Shown one piece after another: positions 20,801 to 29,451 of a stretch of DNA of 64,000 nt. How positions within the stretch are numbered: the stretch's first letter is position 1; every line of letters begins with the position of its first letter. The notes under the pieces were generated by a model. That model was given only the letters and a program-made list of their open reading frames with translations, made no database searches and had not been told where the DNA came from. Origin of the DNA: Flavobacterium poyangense (GTDB lineage Bacteria > Bacteroidota > Bacteroidia > Flavobacteriales > Flavobacteriaceae); contig NZ_JAALLN010000015.1 of NCBI RefSeq assembly GCF_011751075.1, positions 47,828 to 111,827 of the forward strand, read 5' to 3'. A program made the translations under genes and the position numbers.

Positions 20801-23292
20801 ACTTCTAAATTCTCGTTGTTTATTAATTCTTTAGTTCTGTTTGTAGTTATAGCCTCTGCGAATGCTACTTCGTTTTCAATCAACTTGCTTAATTCTTCTA
20901 TACTTTGTTGCGCTAAAACATTTTTAATTTGTAATTCTATTTCAAATGCTTGATTTATTTTGTACAACATCTTTGTAATCTTGAGTGAGTGTCCTCCCAA
21001 TTCAAAGAAATTATCGGTTATCCCAATCTTGTCAATTCCCAATACTTCTTGCCAGATTATCACTAAGCTTTCTTCGATCTTGTTTCTTGGGGCTACATAT
21101 TCTTTTCTTATAATATCATCACTTGATATATCGGGTAGTGCTTTTCTGTCTATTTTTCCATTGGGGGTTAACGGTAATTCGTTTAGCACAACATAAAAAC
21201 CCGGAATCATATAATCGGGCAGTCTCTTTTGCAGAAAACTGCGCAATTGTGTTTTATCTGTTTCAGCAGTCGAAACCAAATAAGCAACCAGCACTTTCTC
21301 CTGATCGTTTTCCTTTACTTCTACCACTACTTGTTTTAAATCTTCTGAATAGTTCAGAATCGCGTTTTCTATTTCTCCAAGCTCAATTCTGTATCCGCGA
21401 ATCTTTACCTGATGATCTTTCCTGCCCAAAAATTCAATGTTTCCATCGTCCAGCCAGCAACCTAAATCTCCGGTATCGTACATCTTTTCTCCTTCTTCCA
21501 ATGGATTTGCTACGAATTTCTCTAACGTAAGTTGCGGCTTCCCTAAGTATCCTCTGGCTAAGCCTGTTCCCGATACATATATTTTTCCCGCAACTCCTAT
21601 GGGTACAGGTTGCAAAGCATCATCTAAAATGTAAATTTTGGTATTTGAGATTGGTTTGCCAATTGGAATAACGGTCTTGTCAGAATCATTTTTAACCACC
21701 TTGTAAATTGATACACAAACGGCACATTCTGTAGGCCCATAGGCATTATAATAATCGATTCCCGCATTGGTAACTGCTATTGCTTTGCCTGGATTTGCAG
21801 ATTCTCCGGCTGTAATAACACATCTCAATCCGGAGATATCATCCTCAGACAATAATCCTAAATAACTTGGAGGAAAAGTAACTACAGTGGCTTTTGTTTC
21901 TTTTAAGAAGCTTTCAAACAGATTCTTATCTTTTACTACTTCTTCAGTAGGAATACATAATGTAGCCCCACTATACAAACACATCATAATCTCAGATATA
22001 GACGCATCAAACGCTACAGAAGCAAACCAGACCACATTATCCTTTTCAGTAATTTCGAAGGTTTTTATCTGATCTAAAGTCATATTTACATTACTGCTAT
22101 GCTCTACCATTACCCCTTTCGGATTACCTGTAGAACCGGAAGTATAAATTACATAAGCTAAATCTTTGGATGAAAAGACTGCGTTGATGTTGTCATTGCT
22201 ATTAACACCAAAGTCCAGGGATTTTATAACTATAGTATCGCAATTATCAATAGCTAATGTGTTGTTGTCGCTAATTAATAATTTTAAACAACTGTCTTGT
22301 ATCAAATAATCAATTCTTTCCTGAGGATAATTAGTATCTATAGGGAGGTATACTGCGCCTAACTTTAAAATTGCCAATAACGAAATGATTCCGATATCTG
22401 ATTTAGGCAGAAAAACGCCTATTATATCACCGTTATTGATAATGTGTCTGGAAGAAATATAATTAGCTAATTGATTCGTTTTTTCATTTAGCTCTTTATA
22501 CGTTAATTTTGAATCTTTAAATATAATAGCGGTAGAATTTGGAGTTTTCTCTACTTGCTCTTCAAATAAGTTTATTATTGTTTTTTCTGTGGGAAAAAAG
22601 GCGTCTGTATTATTAAAACTTACTAGTAGTTGATGTTTCTCTTTTTCAGAGAGTAAGGAGTATTCCGATAAGTTCGATCCTAAGCTCTTCTCTAAATTGA
22701 TTATAAACTCTTTAAAACGCCGGACTAAACATTCTGCGATTGTTTTGCTTATAAAACCTTCTAAATAAGAAACCTGAATTTCGATATCCTTACTTTCATT
22801 TATATTTACAGTAAACAAAACACCATTGCAATCTGCCTTAGCGTCAGAATTTATATGTAAAGCATAATTAGATAATCTATTTAAATCAGCAATACCTGTT
22901 TTATCAGGATCGTAATCAGAATATTGCAACGTCTCTAAAATCTCCTCTTTTACTTTTTGAAGATAGTCCTTAAACGATATTTCTAAATCTACAGGAAATG
23001 ACAGCAATAAAGGATTAAATTGATCTTTGTAGTTTGATACCACACCACCATCAAAATCATTGATGATTTTTTTTAACAGAAACGAATAAATAGCACTTAT
23101 GACCGTATATTGAGCTATTATATTATTATTTGTAAGTTTAAAAAAATAGTTTAATTCCTGAGCCTCAATAGTTACACAAATTAGACTATTCTGTCCATTC
23201 ATTAATTCCGGAGCACTTTCCCTATTTAAAACTTTCTTTCTCCAGTATTTTGAAGCTAAACTAAAATTATCTGACTCAATACTTTTATACAT
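20788..23292 (-). CDS. NRPS start module: C-terminal lobe of a C domain, then A-PCP, predicted aromatic (Tyr-like)
   Basis: 834 aa and the first gene of the leftward operon. The first 210 residues resemble only the C-terminal half of a condensation domain, starting at the SKYWRKK region that normally follows the HHxxxDG motif; the catalytic histidines are absent. The A domain (about 215-720) has YVIYTSGSTGNPKG, FDASISE, NAYGPTECA and TPNGKIDRKAL. The PCP has FFELGGHSL. The code D-A-S-T-I-A-A-V-C-K is aromatic and closest to Tyr codes I know, with Phe possible. Without a functional C domain it should load the first residue rather than condense, unless the lobe has another role. Its end overlaps the Gly-module gene by 13 bp. 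The acidic tail ends LEVWEI, facing the TubC-like domain of the next protein. Confidence 0.9.
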   Translation of the reverse strand: MYKSIESDNFSLASKYWRKKVLNRESAPELMNGQNSLICVTIEAQELNYFFKLTNNNIIAQYTVISAIYSFLLKKIINDFDGGVVSNYKDQFNPLLLSFPVDLEISFKDYLQKVKEEILETLQYSDYDPDKTGIADLNRLSNYALHINSDAKADCNGVLFTVNINESKDIEIQVSYLEGFISKTIAECLVRRFKEFIINLEKSLGSNLSEYSLLSEKEKHQLLVSFNNTDAFFPTEKTIINLFEEQVEKTPNSTAIIFKDSKLTYKELNEKTNQLANYISSRHIINNGDIIGVFLPKSDIGIISLLAILKLGAVYLPIDTNYPQERIDYLIQDSCLKLLISDNNTLAIDNCDTIVIKSLDFGVNSNDNINAVFSSKDLAYVIYTSGSTGNPKGVMVEHSSNVNMTLDQIKTFEITEKDNVVWFASVAFDASISEIMMCLYSGATLCIPTEEVVKDKNLFESFLKETKATVVTFPPSYLGLLSEDDISGLRCVITAGESANPGKAIAVTNAGIDYYNAYGPTECAVCVSIYKVVKNDSDKTVIPIGKPISNTKIYILDDALQPVPIGVAGKIYVSGTGLARGYLGKPQLTLEKFVANPLEEGEKMYDTGDLGCWLDDGNIEFLGRKDHQVKIRGYRIELGEIENAILNYSEDLKQVVVEVKENDQEKVLVAYLVSTAETDKTQLRSFLQKRLPDYMIPGFYVVLNELPLTPNGKIDRKALPDISSDDIIRKEYVAPRNKIEESLVIIWQEVLGIDKIGITDNFFELGGHSLKITKMLYKINQAFEIELQIKNVLAQQSIEELSKLIENEVAFAEAITTNRTKELINNENLEVWEI

Positions 23293-23922
23293 AGTTTCAC
23301 ATATTATTTAGAATACAATCACATTTTACTTTAATTATCTTATTAGTGGCTGTCTGGCTACTTTAGATTACTCATTTATAAGTATTCCGTAAACAATGAC
23401 AGCCGCTTGTTGAAAAATTTAATGCTCATTTTTATCATGATTTGCATTAACATTTCGTACGAAAATAGAAGTAACATCCATCTAAAAATTACGGGCTTTT
23501 AACATAAAAATTACGGACTTTGCAACTATATGCCGGAAAACCAAGACTTATCAGCCTATAAAACTTAGTAATCAATAATAAACTTGAGTTAAAAATCACC
23601 TTAAGCGCGTAAAACATACGTTTTTTCATACAGACCTTTTATACAGTAACTGCTGTGCACATTGTATCTTCTTTTCTTTTTCAGAAAACGTTTGCGCTTT
23701 AGTACTTACATTTTTTCAACAGTAAAATTTGATTAAACTTTTTCAAAAACACGTATAATTACCTGCTATCATTTATTTTACATTTAATATTTTTGGATTT
23801 CAAATACAAAAAACCTCTTTAGCAGCTTGTTAAAGTATTACAAAAATTGCTAAAAAAACCTGCGATATTGCTAAGACATTAGCAATTGACTCCACTTAAA
23901 TATTAATTTTAATTAAATACAA
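23293..23922. promoter_or_regulatory. Divergent intergenic control region of the two NRPS/PKS operons
   Basis: This 630-bp AT-rich gap separates the starts of the two operons and must hold both promoters. An imperfect inverted repeat (AGTGGCTGTC at 23345-23354 and GACAGCCGCT at 23398-23407) lies 53-115 bp upstream of the leftward gene. On the plus strand TATTTTTG at 23788-23795 fits the Bacteroidota -7 consensus TAnnTTTG, but no good -33 TTTG is seen at the right spacing, so it is weak. A group of ATTGCTAA repeats lies further right. I found no open reading frame worth calling. Confidence 0.5.
23846..23886. promoter_or_regulatory. ATTGCTAA operator-like repeats upstream of the rightward operon
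   Basis: ATTGCTAA occurs at 23846-23853 and again at 23867-23874, 21 bp apart (two helical turns). The second copy is followed after a four-base spacer by its exact reverse complement TTAGCAAT at 23879-23886, giving a perfect 8-bp palindrome that ends 36 bp before the ATG of the 95-aa gene. The arrangement resembles a transcription-factor binding site. The binding protein is unknown and no regulator gene is in the cluster as seen here. Confidence 0.45.
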
Positions 23923-24210
23923 ATGAGTACACAAGCACATGAGAGGATTGCATCTGCAACAGATCATCCGGTAGTACAGGACATTGCTGCAAAAGTGAAA
24001 GCAGGAAAGTCGTTTAGAGAAATTGTTGAACACTTCAACATTTCACCTGAAAAGGAATCAGAGCTTTATGAGTATAAAGCTAGAATTTCAGAAGGCCTAA
24101 GAGATGGTATTCCATTGGCTGATGTAATCGATCAGACTTTTAGTGATCCTAAAATTAAGGCAGAAATCCACAAAGCGATTGCTCTTGCCAAAGACAGAAT
24201 TAAAAGCTAA
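23923..24210 (+). CDS. Small conserved-looking protein of unknown function heading the rightward NRPS operon
   Basis: 95 aa, highly charged and predicted mostly helical, with no Cys, no signal peptide and no membrane segment. I do not recognise its family. It is not MbtH-like: the Trp/Pro-rich MbtH signature is absent. It is not a carrier protein: there is no DSL or GGxS site. The reading frame is bounded by a 630-bp control region upstream and a strong hairpin 44 bp downstream, so it may be transcribed much more than the synthetases behind it. Possible roles are regulatory, chaperone-like or scaffold, but nothing in the sequence decides between them. Confidence 0.75.
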   Translation: MSTQAHERIASATDHPVVQDIAAKVKAGKSFREIVEHFNISPEKESELYEYKARISEGLRDGIPLADVIDQTFSDPKIKAEIHKAIALAKDRIKS

Positions 24211-24253
24211 AAACATCTAACGATGTAAGTTAGCTTGCAATTTTTGTTACAAA

Positions 24254-24288
24254 AGGTATACCATCTTCATTACTGAAATGGTATACCT
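24254..24288 (+). terminator. Strong hairpin between the small gene and the NRPS genes (terminator or attenuator)
   Basis: AGGTATACCAT (24254-24264) and ATGGTATACCT (24278-24288) are exact reverse complements. The 13-base interior can pair further through TTCA/TGAA. The right arm is followed by ATTTTCTT, so it looks like a rho-independent terminator. It lies 42 bp before the NRPS start, so partial read-through would set the ratio of the small protein to the synthetases. Confidence 0.75.
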
Positions 24289-24330
24289 ATTTTCTTAAAA
24301 TTTCCCTGAACCTATCTATCTTGACCACTT

Positions 24331-27300
24331 ATGATTAAAGCTGCTGATTATATCATTGAGGCATTTAAAATGTATTTTGTATTGTCAACATTAGACGAAA
24401 TAAACACTCCAATACATGTTAGAATTAGTGAACAAACAAAATTAAATCCCCATGGCCTTGCGGTACAACATGGAAACAAACAATTACTCTATTCTGAATT
24501 AGAGCAACAATCAAATAGCATAGCCAATACATTAATTGGCCTTGGCTTAAAAAAAGAAGACTGCATTGGTATTCATTTAACCGAATCTGTATTATTGCCT
24601 ATCGTAACATTAGGCATTTTAAAAGCAGGTTGCACCTATGTACCCCTGGCGGTTGATTTACCTAAAAGCAGACTCCAATCTATCATTGAAAATGCAGAAA
24701 TAAGTCTGGTTTTTACAAATGTATCCGACAATCAGCTTGATCATTTTGACGGTCTGGCCGTAATCGTTTTAGATGAAAGTCTTTCTACGATAAAAAATCC
24801 GGACATTAGTTTACCTGAAATAGAAATTACCCCAAATCACGCAGCTTATATTATTTACACCTCCGGTTCAACCGGAGATCCTAAAGGCGTTGTGGTAGAA
24901 CACAAAAGCCTTATGCATTATCTGGACTGGTATCTTGACGATCTGCAAAGTCAGACTAATATAAACCTGCCCCTTACCTCGTCTATTAGTTTTGCTGCAG
25001 GAGTAACACAGCTTTTCTCGGCGCTGCTCCTTGGTAAAACACTACATATTATAAACAGGTCGACTGTTAAAAGTCCATCTGAATTACTGGATTGGTATGC
25101 TCAAAACCCTAATTTTGGCCTATACTGTGTACCCACTCTTTGGGAAGAAGTAATGAATTATGTCGAAAGCCTGGATACTCCTCCTGTAGAGGCTCCTAAA
25201 TGCCTTTATTTGTCGGGTGAAGCGCTTTCGAAATCATTAGCTGACAGGACCTTTAAAAAATGGCCTGAAATTAGTATTTGGAATCTATATGGTCCAACAG
25301 AAGCAACAGCAAATGTAAGCTATTACGAAGTACAAAACGGAAAAGAAATATTCTTAGGAAAACCCATTCGTGGGGCCAAAATCATTATCCTTGATGAAGA
25401 GCTTAATCCTGTACCAAAGGGTGAAGAAGGCTTTATTTATGTGGCAAGCCTTGCATTGGCCCGCTCCTACAAAAACAAGGAAGAACTAACCCAAAAAAGT
25501 TTTATAAAAAAACATCAGGTTAACGGTTATGAGGGTTTTGCCATTTATAATACCGGAGACCTTGGTAAATTTGACGCTAATAATGAATTGGTTTTTCTGG
25601 GAAGAAAAGACCAACAGGTAAAAATAAGAGGCTACCGTATTGAACTTTCAGAAGTAGAAAAGTGTCTGGCTGACCTTGACGGCATACGTCAGGTAGTTTG
25701 CAAAGAAACCCTTACTACTGCCGGAAAAAACCAAATTACCGCATTTATTGTTGCTACCAATCAAGAACTGACAGTAAACACCCTAAGATCTCAACTATCT
25801 GAATACCTTCCGGATTATATGATTCCTGAAAGCTTTGTCTTTTTGGAGCAGATGCCAAAACTGGCAAACGGAAAAATTAACAGGAAGTTATTAGAACTCA
25901 ATGACACGCAGCAGCGCCCAAATATGTCTTATGATAAGGTTGAAGCCTTAAACCAAAAAGAAGCAACCATGCTCCGTATATGGGAAGATGTTTTAGACAT
26001 AAAAGGACTTGGCATGAAAGATGATTTTTTTGACCTTGGCGGGAATTCATTAAAAATAATCAAGCTTGTCAATACGGTAAATTCCTTATTTACAAACAAG
26101 ATAGCCTTTAGCGAGGTATGGCACAATACCACCCCGCTAAGCTTATTAACCGCCATAGAAAATAAAATACCGACTATCCTGACAGAACCGGAGACCATGA
26201 TTAAAAATCAGGGAACAAAAAAGACTGTTCCATTGACTTTTAACCAAACCGGCATGTGGTTTATTTTGCAATCAAGACCGGATCAAACAGCTTATAATAT
26301 GTTGTTTACCATAAGCCTGGAGGGCAATGTAACACAACCAAATATTAAAAAAGCATTGGAGCTCACGATCAAAAAACACGATGTATTGCATTCGCGCTTT
26401 AAAATTGAAAACAACAGCCCTATAAGAGAAATTCTTGATACTTATACCATAGATTTCTCAGCAGCTGATTTTTCAGGCCTGTCAAAAGAAGCGCAAGCAG
26501 ATAAGGAAGCTACTCTAAATGATGATTTATTAAGCAGGAATATCAACCTTTCTGAAGATCATTTAATTAGTTTCAGGCTCGTTAAATACAGTGACAAAAA
26601 ACATACGCTTTTTGTTCAGGTACATCATATTGTTTTCGACGGCGTTTCAATCAATCTTTTTGCGACAGATTTTTACAATGCTTATAATACTATCGTTGCG
26701 CAACAAAATCCTGAAGACAGTACTGCATTTCAATTAGAGTATTCCTACAGTGATTATGAGCAATGGCTTAAGAAAAATTACTTTAATGGCAGCTTTTCAC
26801 AATCAGAGGAATTTTGGAAAAAGAAACTCGAAAACGGCAATTATTTCCTGAATTTCCCCATTGATACGGTACGTCCAAAAATACAGAGTTATGAGGGTAA
26901 AAATAAAGAACTGCTTATTGAAGGTGCGCTATTACACAAATTAGAAGCGTTTAATAAAAAACATAAACTCACTTCTTTTATCACACTGTTAGCTGTTTTA
27001 AAAACAATATTACACCGATACACAAATGAAGATGATATTCTTGTAGGGGTTCCATTTGCCAATAGGACAAATAAAGGGACGGACGCGATCATCGGATTAT
27101 TTGTAAACACTGTAGTATTCCGTACCCAGTTTACTTCAGAAATGACGTTTATTGACCTAATACAGGCTATAAAGAATTATACCTTCGAGGCAATAGAGCA
27201 TCAAAGCTATCCATTTGAAAAGGTAGTTGAAAAACTTAATCCGGAAAGAAGTATCAGTTACAATCCGTTGTTTCAGGTCATGTTTGCTTATCACGAAAGG

Positions 27301-29451
27301 CTAAAAGATTTTACTGCCAACGATGGAACTATCCTTCAGGTAAATGAAATTCAAAACCAGTCCAGCAAGTTTGATCTTGATATTGAAGCACAGGAAACTA
27401 AAGAATCAATTGTCATTAATTTCAATTACAATGCTTCTTTATTTGAAGCCTTTACGGTTGACAGTATTATGGCACAGTTTCTCTATTTACTCGAGGAAGC
27501 CATTACAGTACCCGAAAGCTCCATTACCGATTATTCGTTAGAAAAGCCGGAAATACTGCAAGATAAACTCACTAGTTGGAATGCTACTACCTGTAACTAT
27601 GATTCTGCCTGCACACACCGTTATTTAGAATTTTACGCTGCCAATACACCTTCAGCCATTGCTATACAGACAGATCATAGCCAACTCACCTATGCGCAAC
27701 TAAATGAAAAAGCAAACCAACTTGCCTATTATCTACTCGAAAAAGGGGTACAACCTGATGATGTAATTGGTATCATAACAGAGCGCTCTATAGAAATGAT
27801 GATCGCTGTTTTTGCCATTCTAAAAGCTGGCGGAGCTTACCTGCCTATAGATCCCGCAGCTCCTTTAGAGCGAATAAAATATATGGTTGCAGACAGTTCG
27901 CTGTCCTTAATCCTTACCAAAAAACAATATGCAACCCAATTCGATTTAAATACCGAATTCGTATTAATTGACGAAGACAGCAGTTACAATACACAACCCG
28001 TTGAAAATCCTGTTACAAGTGTAAGACCTTACCATTTAGCTTATGTAATTTACACCTCAGGCTCCACAGGAAACCCTAAGGGTGTCATGATAGAACATCA
28101 TTCGCTTATCAACCGTATTGCCTGGATGCAAAAATCATATCCGCTTAGTGAGCAGGATGTTATTATGCAGAAAACACCCTATACTTTTGATGTATCGGTA
28201 TGGGAACTTTTCTGGTGGTCGTTTGCCGGAGCTAAAGTACATTTATTAGAAGTTGGAGGCGAAAAAAATCCGGAAGCTATTATCAAAACCATAAAGGAGA
28301 AAAATATAAGCACACTTCATTTTGTACCCTCCCTATTCCATATCTTTTTAGAATACACAGAGGAGCAGAAGATTAATCTTTCTACTTTTAAAAGTCTCAA
28401 AAAGATTTTTACAAGTGGCGAAGCCCTGGAAAAACATCATGTCGAGAAGTTTTATAATAACGCGGGCAATGACACTACGACGCAACTAATCAATCTTTAC
28501 GGACCAACAGAAGCCACTATAGATGTCTCTTATTTTGACTGTAGCCAGACAGCCAACTATAGCAAAGTTCCTATCGGCAAACCAATAGATAATACAAAAC
28601 TGTATATACTGGACGGTAATAATCAACCTTTACCGGAACGCATTCCGGGAGAGTTATACATTGCGGGATCAGGGTTAGCAAGAGGTTATTTAAACAACCC
28701 CAAACTTACTGCTGAAAAATTTATCCATGCTGAATTCAATCAGACCAGAATGTATAAAACAGGTGATCTGGCCCGATGGCTGCCCGATGGTAACATTGAG
28801 TTTTTAGGCAGGATAGATCATCAGGTTAAAATCAGAGGGTTTAGAATTGAATTGGGCGAAATTGAAAATTGCCTCAACAAACATCCGAATGTAGAAACCG
28901 CGGTAGCCGTTACAAAAGAGATTGGCTACAACGATACACGAATTATAGCTTATTGTATTCTTAGAGAGGAGTCGGTTAGTACAGATTTTAAATCGCATTT
29001 GCGTGCCTTTTTACCCGAGTACATGATTCCTTCTGCCTTTGTAATAGTAGAACAAATTCCGCTTCTTTCTAATGGTAAACTGGACATAAAATCGTTACCG
29101 GAACCTTTTGCAGGCAAATCTCAGGTGATTGGTACCAGAGAGTACAACAATCAATACGAACGTGGCCTGGCTAAAATATGGGCAACGCTTTTACAGCATG
29201 ATGCCTTTTTACTGGATGATAATTTTTATGATGTAGGCGGCTATTCCTTCCTGCTCATAAAAATGAAAAGTATAATTGATACTGAATTTAAAACAGATGT
29301 CAGAATCGTAGATCTGTTTCAATATTCAACCATCAGATCATTGGCAGAGATTATAGCTACCGAAAAAACATTAAATCAAAAATCGAGCATATCAAACCGT
29401 GCACAACTACAACGAAAATTAATTCTAAAATTAAAAGATAAGAAATCATGA
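24331..29451 (+). CDS. Two-module NRPS A-PCP-C-A-PCP; starter A domain lacks Asp235, second A predicted Ser
   Basis: 1706 aa. A1 (about 25-530) has YIIYTSGSTGDPKG and NLYGPTEAT, but the A4 region reads SFAAGVT where amino-acid domains have FDxSxxE. Its code is A-A-T-Y-Y-S-L-A-N-K. Loss of Asp235, which holds the alpha-amino group, suggests a substrate without one, such as a hydroxy, keto, aryl or fatty acid. PCP1 (FFDLGGNSL), a C domain with HHIVFDG near 763, and A2 (FDVSVWE, code D-V-W-H-F-S-L-I-D-K, Ser) follow, then PCP2 (FYDVGGYSF). No C domain precedes A1, so this is a loading plus first extension protein. An alternative ATG at 24370 has GAGG eight bases upstream and may be the real start. 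The stop overlaps the next ATG (ATGA). Confidence 0.95.
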   Translation: MIKAADYIIEAFKMYFVLSTLDEINTPIHVRISEQTKLNPHGLAVQHGNKQLLYSELEQQSNSIANTLIGLGLKKEDCIGIHLTESVLLPIVTLGILKAGCTYVPLAVDLPKSRLQSIIENAEISLVFTNVSDNQLDHFDGLAVIVLDESLSTIKNPDISLPEIEITPNHAAYIIYTSGSTGDPKGVVVEHKSLMHYLDWYLDDLQSQTNINLPLTSSISFAAGVTQLFSALLLGKTLHIINRSTVKSPSELLDWYAQNPNFGLYCVPTLWEEVMNYVESLDTPPVEAPKCLYLSGEALSKSLADRTFKKWPEISIWNLYGPTEATANVSYYEVQNGKEIFLGKPIRGAKIIILDEELNPVPKGEEGFIYVASLALARSYKNKEELTQKSFIKKHQVNGYEGFAIYNTGDLGKFDANNELVFLGRKDQQVKIRGYRIELSEVEKCLADLDGIRQVVCKETLTTAGKNQITAFIVATNQELTVNTLRSQLSEYLPDYMIPESFVFLEQMPKLANGKINRKLLELNDTQQRPNMSYDKVEALNQKEATMLRIWEDVLDIKGLGMKDDFFDLGGNSLKIIKLVNTVNSLFTNKIAFSEVWHNTTPLSLLTAIENKIPTILTEPETMIKNQGTKKTVPLTFNQTGMWFILQSRPDQTAYNMLFTISLEGNVTQPNIKKALELTIKKHDVLHSRFKIENNSPIREILDTYTIDFSAADFSGLSKEAQADKEATLNDDLLSRNINLSEDHLISFRLVKYSDKKHTLFVQVHHIVFDGVSINLFATDFYNAYNTIVAQQNPEDSTAFQLEYSYSDYEQWLKKNYFNGSFSQSEEFWKKKLENGNYFLNFPIDTVRPKIQSYEGKNKELLIEGALLHKLEAFNKKHKLTSFITLLAVLKTILHRYTNEDDILVGVPFANRTNKGTDAIIGLFVNTVVFRTQFTSEMTFIDLIQAIKNYTFEAIEHQSYPFEKVVEKLNPERSISYNPLFQVMFAYHERLKDFTANDGTILQVNEIQNQSSKFDLDIEAQETKESIVINFNYNASLFEAFTVDSIMAQFLYLLEEAITVPESSITDYSLEKPEILQDKLTSWNATTCNYDSACTHRYLEFYAANTPSAIAIQTDHSQLTYAQLNEKANQLAYYLLEKGVQPDDVIGIITERSIEMMIAVFAILKAGGAYLPIDPAAPLERIKYMVADSSLSLILTKKQYATQFDLNTEFVLIDEDSSYNTQPVENPVTSVRPYHLAYVIYTSGSTGNPKGVMIEHHSLINRIAWMQKSYPLSEQDVIMQKTPYTFDVSVWELFWWSFAGAKVHLLEVGGEKNPEAIIKTIKEKNISTLHFVPSLFHIFLEYTEEQKINLSTFKSLKKIFTSGEALEKHHVEKFYNNAGNDTTTQLINLYGPTEATIDVSYFDCSQTANYSKVPIGKPIDNTKLYILDGNNQPLPERIPGELYIAGSGLARGYLNNPKLTAEKFIHAEFNQTRMYKTGDLARWLPDGNIEFLGRIDHQVKIRGFRIELGEIENCLNKHPNVETAVAVTKEIGYNDTRIIAYCILREESVSTDFKSHLRAFLPEYMIPSAFVIVEQIPLLSNGKLDIKSLPEPFAGKSQVIGTREYNNQYERGLAKIWATLLQHDAFLLDDNFYDVGGYSFLLIKMKSIIDTEFKTDVRIVDLFQYSTIRSLAEIIATEKTLNQKSSISNRAQLQRKLILKLKDKKS

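Noticed and set aside
23923..24210. The small gene as an MbtH-like helper of the synthetases
   Set aside because: The MbtH Trp and Pro signature is absent and the protein is longer and fully helical. No MbtH-like gene is seen in the window.
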